DNA of 64,000 bases from Rhynchopus sp. YZ270_cl-10 (lineage: Eukaryota > Euglenozoa > Diplonemea > Diplonemida > Diplonemidae): assembly GCA_964035575.1 (NCBI GenBank), contig OZ037924.1, positions 124,001-188,000 of the forward strand. The letters are read 5' to 3'. The stretch's first letter is position 1. Each line of letters begins with the position of its first letter. Shown one piece after another: positions 1-10,007 of this stretch. Under the pieces are notes generated by a model. The model did not search any database. It was not told where the DNA came from and worked only from the letters and a program-made list of their open reading frames with translations. The translations under genes were made by a program, and so were the position numbers.

Positions 1-3000
1 GTAGAACGTCCCCTGGCCGTGTTGCCTCCCTTTGTCCAAATCACCTTGGTATACCCCGCCAAGGAGGATGATGGTGATGGAGTCTGGCTTGGGGAGGGCG
101 AAGGCGTCAAATGGAGTGTCGTCTGCTTGTGGAGACGGTGGTGGTCCTCTGGGGGAGTTGGGGGCGATCGGGAGAGTGCCTTGAGTGCATTGTCGGATGG
201 ACGGATCGCGGGTTTCGAGGGTGGCGCTGACGAAGTCGCGGCGCTGCGTGCGTTTCCTTGTTGCCTTGAGGTCTGTCAGTGCAGTGCGCATCTTGCGGAG
301 ACCTGCGCGTACCGGGCATGCGACGGAGTCGAGGTATTCCTTGCAGCGCTTCTGATCGCGGTAGATGCACCACTTCATGGACACATACTGCACAGCGTGG
401 TAGTGGTGGATGTTCCAGTACTCAGGGTTGAAGTTCGTCCCGCCACCCAGCTGTGCCTCAATAGCGTCCTTAATGTTGATCCCAAAGACCTTCAACGACA
501 GCGTCCGCACCACATCCTCATAGCGCACCCTCATATGCTTGTCGAGGGGAATCAGCATCGACCGAAGCTGCTTCTGTGTGCACAAAAAGTCGGAGGACCG
601 TCCCACCCCCATGATCGCCCCCATCGAAAATGGGGAGGAAAGCCATAAAGGCTCGGGAAGACGTTGCAGCAGTTGTATGAAGGCCATGGCGGAGACGTAT
701 CCAGTGCACCCAGGGTCTTCGAGGATCCATTCTGCCTTCAGGATGTCAAAGGCCTCCAGGTCGCGTGTTTTGTTCCGGAATTCACGTGCCCGTTTCTCCT
801 CCTCAAAGTGCTCAATCAACACATAAATGAATAAATTCAAAAAAATGAAGGACCCAAGCAGCAAAAACAACACAAAATACGCTCTAGCCACCGCAGTCGA
901 GACACCCTCACAGTTTGCGAGGGTGCTGTTAAACTCATTAATGGTTTCGAGACTACAGTCGCCGTGCTTGATTGTACCACGCATGATAGCAGGCCACGTC
1001 TCTGTGGTGGACACTTGGTACAACGTGACCACAGCGTGGTAGAGGTTTTCGAAGTTTGAGTATTTATTGATTGCCTCCGACGTTTCTATACGCCCATAGA
1101 GGTCGACACCAAACACACCAAATACGAAGAAGTTGACTAGCAGCAGGACAGAAATGTTCATCAACGAGGGCAACGCGGACATCATTGTTGCAACAATCGT
1201 TTTCAACCCTTCGGCACGCCCCAGCAGACGCAGCATTCTCCCCACCATGAGCACCCGAAAGCCGTTCGTAGAGGGTGAAGACGACAGCACCGACACCCAC
1301 GACAATACGACTATCAAAAAGTCGAATCTGTTGCGCCCATCAGCGAAGTAGTAGACCGAATAGGCTGTGCACCGGATGACCACCTCCATCGTAAAGAGAA
1401 TGACAAACACCCAGTTGCTGATGAACAGAAACTCCTCGACCTCGTCCGACTGCCCCTCATGCTGCACCGCAAGAATCACACTGCTCAGCACAATCACAAA
1501 GGTCGTGATCATCTCAAACACCTTGCTGCACGCTACATAGTGCACCCAACTTAACACCCACGACTTGGAAATATACGCTGGCTCCGGGTAATGCCCCTCA
1601 CGGATGGAGGAATAGAGGAGTACTCTTTGCGCTTGAAGCCAATTCCTTTGTGCTTCTGTCATGAACACAGAGCGGCCTCCGCACTTCGACTTTACAATTG
1701 CAAAGCTTTGGATGAGCACACCGATGAAGAGGTTCGTGAAGAAGAACTGTCCGAGCACGATGAACGCAATGTAGAACAGCGCTGCTGGCAGATAGTTTGC
1801 ATTGAGCTGCGGTCCTCGGGAAGGTCCTGGAGCGTCCATGGTGCGGTACAGCATGCTGCGCCACTCCTCCCCCACGGAGATCACAAACAACGAGAACATC
1901 GACTCAAACACATCATCAAACCCAAAGTCCGCTGCCTTCCACTCTCGCGTCGCCGGCGCATAAGACACACCGAAGGCCTCCTTCACCTCCATGCTGTACG
2001 TACCCACGCAGTCCTCCTCACGGTGCACCGAAGTGTCAGTACACCCATACAGTGCCCCCTTAAAGAGCGACACACCCACGCATGCAAAGATAAACCAGAC
2101 AATAGTGGAAACGAAGATGACGTGTTGGATAGACGGCATCGCGAGGAGGACAGACTGCAGCACAACCTTCATCTCAGCAGGCCCCGAGGTGACCAGACGG
2201 AGGACACGCAGCGAACGGAAGGAGCGCAGTGGGGTCACAAAGAGACCGATGAGCGAGGTGACCACGACCACGGCGTCGAGCACGTTCCATTTGTCCATGA
2301 AGTACCCGGCGAAGCCCCAGGCAAGGATCTTCGTAATCATCTCTGCAGTGAAGAGCGACACAAACACATAGTCGCCTACACGAAGCACCTCGTAGAGCTC
2401 GGGTGTCTCGTCTTCGATGTAGGGACAGTCGATGGAGATGAAGAGCAGGTTCAGGACGATCATTGCAATGACCAATTTGTTGAAGTGCTTCCAAGAGACA
2501 ATGTAGAGGGCAACCCGCTGCACCTTCTCGGGCGCGATGGAGCCGCGTACGGTAGGCTCGCGGTCGTACTTCTTGAGGAAGTTGTCGTATTTGTTTGCGC
2601 TGTGCGAAAACTTTGCGAATTTCAGTGATTGAAACGCCTGCTGTGGCACCTCGGTGATGCCTGCGTCGCAGGTTAGCTCGCAGTTTGGGTACAGCGAGGA
2701 GCGGCCTCCTATGGTCTTCGTCTTGCGTGTCATGATGGAGCGCATCGAGCCTGCTGCCGACCATGCAGAGAGGCGTCGGGGCGACGATGGAGACGGCTTG
2801 GCCTTCCTGAAGGATGCCACCGAGGAGGCACTGTCCGGCACAACACCATCACGCTTCTCAGGCATGGCACGTCTGTCCGAGAGAAACCCATTCACCTCCT
2901 TGAACTCCTGCTTCTTCTCCTCCGGTGTCAACGGCTGCGTCGCTGCTGAGTATAGGTTGCTAGACTGGGAGAGCTCTGAATGCGATTGGAATGTTGTGTT

Positions 3001-6000
3001 CGAATGGAACGACGCGCAGGAAGCAAGCTGGTTCATGCGTGGTGGGGGGTCGTCTGTGACGTCGGTGGTCGCGCTTTCAATCTCAAGGCGGAACTGCTCG
3101 CCTTCAGCACCACTGTCTCCAGCACCGCCGATGCCGTCGGCTGGATGCTCAATGATAATCGAAAACCCGCCACCAGCTGCAGCGACGTCGCCATTTGGCA
3201 ACTCTGCGTGGTTCACATCGTTCATCTCATTGACAGCACCCGCAGCAGAGTCGATCGACTCTCCCGCTTCGTCCAAACTGTCCTCAGAAGGAGCACGCAC
3301 CTGAAGCTCTGGGATCGGCATCGGCATGAGAATGTTAGGGATCTGGTCCTCCGCAAGCGGCACCTCGTTGTCATTGTCGTTGTTCTCCTCACGCGCTGCT
3401 GCCGCCGCCGCACTGAAATTCTTTATTTTCGTCAACGTTGCGCTGATCTCCGCATGCCCAGGTTGGTACTCCTCCACCTCCCGTGCTGTGCCGATTCCTC
3501 CTTCGGATGCATTGCTCTCTTCGTAAGCTGGCTGTACATTTGACTCAGGGTGTTCTGAGTCTTGGTTTTCTGGTCCAAGAATGGCGCGATCCAAACAGCA
3601 GTCGGAACACCCCCAGGAAGGCAGCTCTTCGTCGTCGTCTGCCTGGAAGCTGTCGATCAGGATGGCAATCAGGAGGTTGAGGAAGATGTAGTTGCCACCC
3701 ACAAAGAGAACAACGAAGTACAGAATGGCAAACCAGTTCTGCCGTTCGAGCGTCTCCTCCATCATTGTGGCCCAATTCTCCCCGGTGATGACAATGAAAA
3801 CGGTAAGAAGCGAGGCACCAAGATTCTCAAAGTAGCACCGCTCTCCATCCACCTTGCAATGAAACTGTCGTACCCCCATCACCCCAAAGCAGAATAAGAA
3901 TAGAATGACGATCAACCCTAGATACCCGACATCGACAATCGCAGAGGAGATCTGGCTGAGCACTTTGTTCAACCCTTTCCACTTTTTTGCAAGACGGAAG
4001 ACCCGAGCCAATCGGAAGCCTCGTAGTGCCGACAGCCCGTTTCCACCCCATCGGTCGTCGGGTTGCGCATTAATGATTTCAGGAAAACTCACCAAAACGA
4101 GAATAAAGTCGAATATGTTGTAGTTATCACTGAAGTAGATCGTCGGGGTCATGCCTATAAGCTTAAGCACCGCCTCCATGAGGAAAATGCAGATGCACAC
4201 AAAGTTGATGATGTTGATTGTGGCAAGCCATACGTCGCTTATGTTGTAATGATCCATGGCAAGCGCCAGAATGTTGATCACCGTCACAATCATTATCATC
4301 AAATTGAAGAACCGATGCTTCGACACACGGAACATCAGATTCCCCACTGTCCCCTCTGCATAGTACCCTACCCTCCTCAGCTTGCGCTTTCTCTCCGCAA
4401 TGAGTTGCGCTAGACGCTCCTCTGGCGATCCAGGCGCAGTAACAGGACCATCATCTGCAGCAGGATACTCACCGTTCTCTGCACGAAGAATCTGCAGCGC
4501 TACGTCATCTTCTGTTATAGGTTCCATATCGATGGCGCTGACCGCACTGTGCTTAGGGGACATTGCGGAAATGGACCCTGCGGCTTGTATTGTATGAATC
4601 GACATTGATGCAGCAAGCAAATCAGATGTCTGCTTTGCGATCACCTCTGCACGAAGAGAATGGTCCAGCCTCATGCTGTCCTTCGACCGCAAATGCTGCA
4701 ACGATCTTGTTGATCGTGTTCTAGGTCCCCTATTTGACCGGTTTGAATACATAGATGCTGAGGTCCGTGGTGCAGAGTCATCGCTAGAAGATTCTGTCTG
4801 TGTCCCCTGCGAAGTTGCATCTCCAATGGCGACAGTTGGTAAGGTCCGTTTTGCGTACTTCCCAAACGAACCGTTCGAAACATTCAGCATATTCCCTGTC
4901 TTCGTTGTATCATTTAACGTATCATTCAACCCCGACTCATGCGAGTCGTGCAGGTCACCACCCAACGCAAGAACGTTAATCTGTGGTATCGTTTGCGGCG
5001 GAACCTGAAGGCTTATCGACGCAGGGGAGGACCTCATTGAGCGTGGTGTCCGAGGTGATCGTGGTGACCGTGGTGACCGTGGAGAGGCGAGGGGTGTAGA
5101 CCGGAAGGACCGAGGCGACGGTACAGGGGAGGTGGTGCGGATGGAGCGCGGTGAGGGGCAAGGCGACGGGGAGCTTGCGGTGAAGGAGGACGACTCCCAG
5201 GTTATGTTGTTGCCGCTCCCGCCGCCGTCTGCGAAGCGGAGGGAGGAGGGACGACCGCGCCTGCGGCGGAGCTTTCTGCGGGACTCATTCTGCCCACCAT
5301 AGGGGTAGTTCTTGCGGCTCAGTGCAAAGCCGCTGCCAAGCTTCGCAGTGCCTGCAAGCGGCGACCCTTCTGGCGTGGTATGGCTCGATGCAGAGCGTGC
5401 CCTGGGCGCCGCCTTCGTCTCCTTCGAAAAGTTGAGCACATCCCCCCAATCCTCCTCACCCTCCGCTCCTTCGTCGTAGCAGAAGTCCACCTCCGCCTGC
5501 TCCTCCACCACCATAAAGGGTACACCCACAATGAGCAGTGGATGTGCCGCAACAGCACCCATGAAGGTGGCAGGGCCGAGCTTCAGGATAATAGGTTTCA
5601 CAGTCTCGATTTTGCGGTTCTCGCGCTCATAAGAGTAGACAGCTGAGAGCATCGCAAGAATAAGGTTGACCGCAAAGACGTTGCCCAACAGAGTGCAGAA
5701 GAAGAAGAAGATCCATGCATGGTGTCCAACCACCTGTTGTGTTGTCTTCATGTCATCCGGCCAGTCGTCCAAAGACATAATCTTCATTGTCAACAGCAAG
5801 GAGGTAAAGATATTATCAAAGTTCAACACATTCCGCTTATACGATGACGTCTCTGACCCGCAGTACTGTGTGTAGGAAACATCGTTGCAGCTGCAGGAGC
5901 GTCCGAGACGTCCGGACCCGCAGTTGTTTGTATCATTGTACGTGAGAAACGGGCGGGTGAGGACACCATCGGAGAGGTCGTATCCATCTGCGGTCACATT

Positions 6001-7380
6001 GTCCACAACCAATCCGTTGAAGAGCTCTGTAGCGTTGAGAAACGGGTTGTAGTACGTAGCGTTGTCGAGACTCCATGATCCGGGCTCGATGTAGCAGCGT
6101 GCGTGGAAGTCACCTGAGAAGAGCTCGATTCCTAGGATTGCGAAGACCCACATCAACAAGAAGAAAAGCAGGAAGATGTCCATGGCCAAAGGCAATGCTG
6201 TTGACAGGGTAGACATCAGCTGCCGCAGCTCTCGTACACGGTTTAACGTACGCAGTGGTCGCAAACACCGGAGAAGACGCAACGCAGGAAACCCACTCCC
6301 TCCCCCAATGAACGCCACATACCCTGCCACCACAATCACAAAGTCCAACCGATTCCAAAACGGCGAAGGGTACTGCTGCAAATAGCTGCCTTGGTGCATA
6401 AAGAACCCTAACGCAAGAATCTTCAGAATCATCTCAACAGTGAACAACCCTTGAAACACTATCTCCGACACTGTCGTCACCGTTTGCAGCTCCTCCACCC
6501 CTTCCAGCAACGGATCATCCAGGACTAAGGCAAGCGCGTTAAGGGAAATGAGAATGAGCACCGTACGGTCAAACCATTTATGGTCCACGATATGCAGCAT
6601 CTTGACCCGGAAGCTGCTCTTCGGGTGGATGAAGAACAGAACACTGTCCATCACATTGTACGGATGGTCCGCCTCCTCTGCTGTCGTCTCCCGCTTTGTT
6701 TCTCCTAGCGCATGATGTGCTATGGTACGGTTCATTTCGTTCAACCGATACCGCGACAACGGAGGACTGTACTCACGCTTGAAGTTGCACTCCCTCCCAT
6801 CCGATATCTTCATGTGCAGCAAATTCGCGTTTTCCGCATGCACTGTACACGGTATCCAACAGGGTCCATCTGCATCAGGAGCCTCCTGCAACATCCCTGT
6901 CACCGTTCTGCCTATTGGCGGCACCCCTTCACATCTCCACGCAATCATCTGCTCTACTGGGTCCAACGGGTCGTTAAACACAGCTACAAGCCCTTCCTGG
7001 AAGATGGATAACCGATATGACCGATACTCTGACCCTTTCTGAGTAGAAACGAGGTTTGTGCACGACCAATCACCAAAAAAGTCCTCTCTCGAGTATCGGC
7101 TCCATTCTGGATCGGTATTAGGCCCCGCGCCATAGTATTTGAAAATGCAGTGAAGCTTTCCAGACTCTCTCTTCCCTCCTTTAAAACAGAACCCAAGAAG
7201 CTTCGGGTTCTTTAGTACCCGCGCAATCGCTTCTTCGACAGTATAAATCCCTCGCGTTTCGTCGAAGCCTTCTGACAACCCACCTACACTTGCCAGCAGT
7301 TCATCGGAGGTGATTTCATGCAGCTGGGTGGCGCTTTTTAGCACCTTATTTTGCGCGCTTGGTGAGACCCCATCCTCCAT
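1..7380 (-). CDS. Four-domain voltage-gated cation channel (CaV/NaV superfamily) with C-terminal MORN motif, 3' end beyond window
   Basis: One uninterrupted minus-strand frame of about 2460 codons, open to the left edge. It is the pore subunit of a plasma- or flagellar-membrane Ca2+/Na+ channel. Four six-helix domains are visible, starting near residues 263, 1020, 1625 and 1955. S4 helices carry regularly spaced Arg/Lys (e.g. LRLLRCLRPLRTLNR in domain I, FRLARVFRLAKKW in II). Pore loops read SLDDW (~537), TGENW (~1200), VGEEW (~1837) and TTETW (~2127), giving a D/E/E/E filter, which is Ca2+-channel-like. After domain IV comes an EF-hand-like segment (EAFDILKAEWILEDPG, ~2207). The last visible residues, YQGDLDKGRQHGQGTFY, match a MORN motif. 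Long Ser/Pro-rich linkers join I-II and II-III. The first ~210 residues are not recognised. The first ATG (7380) directly follows a poly-T tract (minus strand) with no AG in between, so the start is uncertain. No introns are seen. Confidence 0.93.
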   Translation of the reverse strand, partial: MEDGVSPSAQNKVLKSATQLHEITSDELLASVGGLSEGFDETRGIYTVEEAIARVLKNPKLLGFCFKGGKRESGKLHCIFKYYGAGPNTDPEWSRYSREDFFGDWSCTNLVSTQKGSEYRSYRLSIFQEGLVAVFNDPLDPVEQMIAWRCEGVPPIGRTVTGMLQEAPDADGPCWIPCTVHAENANLLHMKISDGRECNFKREYSPPLSRYRLNEMNRTIAHHALGETKRETTAEEADHPYNVMDSVLFFIHPKSSFRVKMLHIVDHKWFDRTVLILISLNALALVLDDPLLEGVEELQTVTTVSEIVFQGLFTVEMILKILALGFFMHQGSYLQQYPSPFWNRLDFVIVVAGYVAFIGGGSGFPALRLLRCLRPLRTLNRVRELRQLMSTLSTALPLAMDIFLLFFLLMWVFAILGIELFSGDFHARCYIEPGSWSLDNATYYNPFLNATELFNGLVVDNVTADGYDLSDGVLTRPFLTYNDTNNCGSGRLGRSCSCNDVSYTQYCGSETSSYKRNVLNFDNIFTSLLLTMKIMSLDDWPDDMKTTQQVVGHHAWIFFFFCTLLGNVFAVNLILAMLSAVYSYERENRKIETVKPIILKLGPATFMGAVAAHPLLIVGVPFMVVEEQAEVDFCYDEGAEGEEDWGDVLNFSKETKAAPRARSASSHTTPEGSPLAGTAKLGSGFALSRKNYPYGGQNESRRKLRRRRGRPSSLRFADGGGSGNNITWESSSFTASSPSPCPSPRSIRTTSPVPSPRSFRSTPLASPRSPRSPRSPRTPRSMRSSPASISLQVPPQTIPQINVLALGGDLHDSHESGLNDTLNDTTKTGNMLNVSNGSFGKYAKRTLPTVAIGDATSQGTQTESSSDDSAPRTSASMYSNRSNRGPRTRSTRSLQHLRSKDSMRLDHSLRAEVIAKQTSDLLAASMSIHTIQAAGSISAMSPKHSAVSAIDMEPITEDDVALQILRAENGEYPAADDGPVTAPGSPEERLAQLIAERKRKLRRVGYYAEGTVGNLMFRVSKHRFFNLMIMIVTVINILALAMDHYNISDVWLATINIINFVCICIFLMEAVLKLIGMTPTIYFSDNYNIFDFILVLVSFPEIINAQPDDRWGGNGLSALRGFRLARVFRLAKKWKGLNKVLSQISSAIVDVGYLGLIVILFLFCFGVMGVRQFHCKVDGERCYFENLGASLLTVFIVITGENWATMMEETLERQNWFAILYFVVLFVGGNYIFLNLLIAILIDSFQADDDEELPSWGCSDCCLDRAILGPENQDSEHPESNVQPAYEESNASEGGIGTAREVEEYQPGHAEISATLTKIKNFSAAAAAAREENNDNDNEVPLAEDQIPNILMPMPIPELQVRAPSEDSLDEAGESIDSAAGAVNEMNDVNHAELPNGDVAAAGGGFSIIIEHPADGIGGAGDSGAEGEQFRLEIESATTDVTDDPPPRMNQLASCASFHSNTTFQSHSELSQSSNLYSAATQPLTPEEKKQEFKEVNGFLSDRRAMPEKRDGVVPDSASSVASFRKAKPSPSSPRRLSAWSAAGSMRSIMTRKTKTIGGRSSLYPNCELTCDAGITEVPQQAFQSLKFAKFSHSANKYDNFLKKYDREPTVRGSIAPEKVQRVALYIVSWKHFNKLVIAMIVLNLLFISIDCPYIEDETPELYEVLRVGDYVFVSLFTAEMITKILAWGFAGYFMDKWNVLDAVVVVTSLIGLFVTPLRSFRSLRVLRLVTSGPAEMKVVLQSVLLAMPSIQHVIFVSTIVWFIFACVGVSLFKGALYGCTDTSVHREEDCVGTYSMEVKEAFGVSYAPATREWKAADFGFDDVFESMFSLFVISVGEEWRSMLYRTMDAPGPSRGPQLNANYLPAALFYIAFIVLGQFFFTNLFIGVLIQSFAIVKSKCGGRSVFMTEAQRNWLQAQRVLLYSSIREGHYPEPAYISKSWVLSWVHYVACSKVFEMITTFVIVLSSVILAVQHEGQSDEVEEFLFISNWVFVILFTMEVVIRCTAYSVYYFADGRNRFDFLIVVLSWVSVLSSSPSTNGFRVLMVGRMLRLLGRAEGLKTIVATMMSALPSLMNISVLLLVNFFVFGVFGVDLYGRIETSEAINKYSNFENLYHAVVTLYQVSTTETWPAIMRGTIKHGDCSLETINEFNSTLANCEGVSTAVARAYFVLFLLLGSFIFLNLFIYVLIEHFEEEKRAREFRNKTRDLEAFDILKAEWILEDPGCTGYVSAMAFIQLLQRLPEPLWLSSPFSMGAIMGVGRSSDFLCTQKQLRSMLIPLDKHMRVRYEDVVRTLSLKVFGINIKDAIEAQLGGGTNFNPEYWNIHHYHAVQYVSMKWCIYRDQKRCKEYLDSVACPVRAGLRKMRTALTDLKATRKRTQRRDFVSATLETRDPSIRQCTQGTLPIAPNSPRGPPPSPQADDTPFDAFALPKPDSITIILLGGVYQGDLDKGRQHGQGTFY

Positions 7381-8105
7381 TCAAAAAAAAAAAAAGGAGT
7401 TTTAAAAAAAAAGAGAGAGAGAGACACACAACGCTTTGTGGGGAGGAGTGGTGTAGGTCAAGTGCTGACCCCCTCCCTCGCCTACCCCTTTCTTCTAAGG
7501 GGGCTAAGGGGTACTATTTATGGAAGCGCATTGTGTGCAGAGGAGGGGGGGGGGGAAAATGGGGGTTTTTTTTGAAAAAGGGGAGGAGAAAAAGAGTGGG
7601 CTTTGTCGTGGTGGTGGGGTTTGCCCTGTGGGGTTGTGGAGTGGGGGTGGGGGTGGGGGATTTTTTAGTGCAAAATAAATAGAAAAAGTTTATAAGATGA
7701 CCCTAAGCCTCTCTGTGCTTAGTCACCTTATCATATTCGTTATCGCACAGCATCAGCTGCGCTGGCTTCCACAAGTTTGTTGTCAGGGATGATGTCATTT
7801 CCCCAGCCGGAGTTCGTAATTTGAAGAAATGTGGAGGGAGTGGGAGTGGGGGAGGAGGGTGAAAAGACTAAAAAGAGAGAAGATTCTTTTTGTGCGAAAC
7901 GTTTTTAGCTTTTTTTGTAGAAAAAGGAAAGAAGAAGAAAAACGCAAAAATCTTGTGGTGTACATTCACGAAGCATCCGCGAAAAAAAAGAGCCTGGACT
8001 GGGAAGGATTTTTTTGGTAGTTTGGTTTCGAAAAGGGTGGGAGATCTACATGCATCAATACAGCGAAAAGCATGGGAAAAAAATTTTTGGAAAAAAAAAA
8101 AGTGT
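7381..8105. other. Intergenic spacer
   Basis: No gene seen. On the plus strand it holds A-rich and G-rich homopolymer runs, a GA dinucleotide run (about 7411-7423), G-rich stretches at 7540-7660 and one family A hairpin at 7692-7731. Purine-rich plus strand means the transcribed strand is pyrimidine-rich, as expected before splice acceptors. Confidence 0.7.
7692..7731 (+). repeat. Hairpin module, family A copy 1
   Basis: Outer arms ATAAGATGA and TCACCTTAT, inner arms CTAAGC and GCTTAG, loop CTCTCTGT. It is followed by ATTCGTTATCG, which also follows the copy at 34067. Orientation is given by the pyrimidine-rich loop. Confidence 0.75.
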
Positions 8106-10007
8106 TCAAAGAGAAACTGTGACCTCAGCGATGTGTGGCGACGACGAGACGACTGCTCCGTCCACCATCACGAAGAATCCTGCCCCTTTGTCGTAGTGTG
8201 TGCCGTCGGAGTCCCAGACGACGGAGAGGTACCTGCCTTTGCATTTGATGTGGTCCACTGCGAAGTGCGAGGCATCTTTGAGCAAAGGGTTGATCAGTAC
8301 GTTACGTCCCTTGAGTGCACGCACCCCGAGCAGCCCGGATAAGACCAGGTCCACGAAGGTCGAGTGGTTGTAATCATCACCCACATTCGCAAGGCTGGTG
8401 TTGTGTGCATACTGCCCTTCCCTGTCGATCCAGTACCCGTCGTCAGGGTGCAGCACCTCAAAGACGTGGCCAGATCCGATAGGCGACGCAGTGTCATTGA
8501 TTGCGTAGGATTTGGTGTGCTGTGCTGCGTACTGCGAGAGCAGTGTTACGTAGTCATTTGGGGTGACCTTTGTGATGTTGGAGTATTCGTTGAGAAGGTT
8601 CGCGATGGAGGTCAACACCCGTGCAGTCTCGTATGGCCAGGAAGGGCCGTTCCAGCAGTCGAAATGCACCCAGCTGTAGTTGTAGCAGGGATGGCGCAGC
8701 TCTGCAGTGCGCAGCCCCCAGGGCGCCTTGAAGCCTTCTGCATCGAAGAGCTGTGCCCACATCGCATCGTAGGTGTGCACGGTGGCATCTGAGATGAGCG
8801 GCGCAGGGTAGCCGAAGTAGAACGGCATGTACCCGAGCAGCTCGCGCACGGTGACGGTCTCGTTGAGGGGCCACGCGGTGCTGCCGTTGCCTGGGCAGAC
8901 TGCTGCCTGCTGTGCGCTCTGTTCCACCTCCCTTTGCATCTGGTAGGTCAGACTCGGCGACCCAGAAGGGTTCGTCGCGTTGCAGTACTGCGACAGCTGG
9001 CACTGTGTAGGGGAGGTGTGCGGATACCACGTAATGAAGTTGCAGACGTCGGGGTATTCGTATTGGCACATCGTCGCGCAGACGACCTCGCTGGCAGCGC
9101 CTTGCCAGAGAAAGGCGCTACGACCGCCTTTGCACGGCGCCTGGTCGCAGCAGAATGTGTTGTTGGAGTGCAGCACGAAGTTGGAGGGGACGCCGCCTGA
9201 TGGTGGTTGAGGATGATTCATGAGGTTCCTGACCGCAAAGGTCTGCGTCTCGTTGTTCCAGCAGTGTTGTAGGACTGCGGTGCGTGCAATCTCACGCATC
9301 TGCGAGACTTCGTCCACAACAAGGCTGTTCCCCGCCAGCGTTGCAACCTCCACAATGGCAGCCGCCTCACCGTACATCGCCGCATTAATCGTCGGCCTGC
9401 ACCCATTACCACTGATGGAAACCTCCATCGCATCCTTCCCATCCTCCTGCCAGAAACACTTCACACCACCACCATAATCCCCAAAATTACTGCTCACCCA
9501 TGCATTCAAATTGTTCACCAATTGAACCAAAATGCCTTGCAAAAGAGCGTCGTCTCCGTTTAGCAGGGATCGTTGATACGCTGCCCATGTAATCCACGAG
9601 GTATAGGTACGTGGCGCACCACCTCCAGTGAACCAGAAGGTAACGTAATCATCGATGTATGTGGCGTTGTGGATCCATCTTCCTTCCATGATGTGGTGCC
9701 CTGCCGCTGCGGGGATGGTGTTGTACTTCCCAGCCCAGGGGACGTCTGGGAGGAACTCTGTCACAACGTACCCTTCCGGTGTTGCCACGATGTGCCTCCT
9801 GAAGCTCCGCCACCGATAATAGTACGCGGTCACCACATCCGGCAGGGGGATGTCCACGAAGGGCACATTCTGCACAGCCCATGCATAGTCCTCCCTTAGG
9901 TTGGCCTCGTATTTGGTAGGGTCCAGGACGTAGAAGCCATTGGGTAGGGAGGAGGAGGAAGAGGATGTAGATGCAACAGCAAGGAGCAGAGAAGCAAGTG
10001 TCAGCAT
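8106..10007 (-). CDS. Secreted (alpha/alpha)6 glycoside hydrolase, GH63/mannosylglycerate-hydrolase-like
   Basis: A single-exon 633-residue protein. The N-terminus (MLTLASLLLAVAS...) is a signal peptide, and many N-x-S/T sites follow, so it is probably secreted, lysosomal or on the cell surface. The body resembles the six-hairpin glycosidase family: YYYRWRSFRRHI near 65, TEFLPDVPWAGK near 85, AAGHHIMEGRW near 100, FWQEDGKDAMEVSISG near 185 with acidic residues in the place of the family's catalytic acid, GDDYNHSTFVDLVLSGLLG near 555, and a C-terminal beta segment (VVWDSDGTHYDKG). A Cys-rich insert lies at about residues 275-345 (CCDQAPCKGG ... CATMCQYEYPDVC ... CQLSQYC) and looks like a small PAN/apple-like or carbohydrate-binding module. 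The substrate cannot be read from sequence; mannosyl- or glucosyl-compounds are likely. A good spliced-leader acceptor (CTACTCAG) lies 17 nt upstream. Confidence 0.85.
   Translation of the reverse strand: MLTLASLLLAVASTSSSSSSLPNGFYVLDPTKYEANLREDYAWAVQNVPFVDIPLPDVVTAYYYRWRSFRRHIVATPEGYVVTEFLPDVPWAGKYNTIPAAAGHHIMEGRWIHNATYIDDYVTFWFTGGGAPRTYTSWITWAAYQRSLLNGDDALLQGILVQLVNNLNAWVSSNFGDYGGGVKCFWQEDGKDAMEVSISGNGCRPTINAAMYGEAAAIVEVATLAGNSLVVDEVSQMREIARTAVLQHCWNNETQTFAVRNLMNHPQPPSGGVPSNFVLHSNNTFCCDQAPCKGGRSAFLWQGAASEVVCATMCQYEYPDVCNFITWYPHTSPTQCQLSQYCNATNPSGSPSLTYQMQREVEQSAQQAAVCPGNGSTAWPLNETVTVRELLGYMPFYFGYPAPLISDATVHTYDAMWAQLFDAEGFKAPWGLRTAELRHPCYNYSWVHFDCWNGPSWPYETARVLTSIANLLNEYSNITKVTPNDYVTLLSQYAAQHTKSYAINDTASPIGSGHVFEVLHPDDGYWIDREGQYAHNTSLANVGDDYNHSTFVDLVLSGLLGVRALKGRNVLINPLLKDASHFAVDHIKCKGRYLSVVWDSDGTHYDKGAGFFVMVDGAVVSSSPHIAEVTVSL

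Noticed and set aside
1591-2628. Long plus-strand reading frame (345 codons)
   Set aside because: It is the antisense shadow of channel domain III. The minus strand here encodes S1-S6 helices with an S4 and a pore motif.
7359-7682. Gly-rich plus-strand frame
   Set aside because: Built from homopolymer and G-rich spacer sequence with no domain, on the antisense strand.
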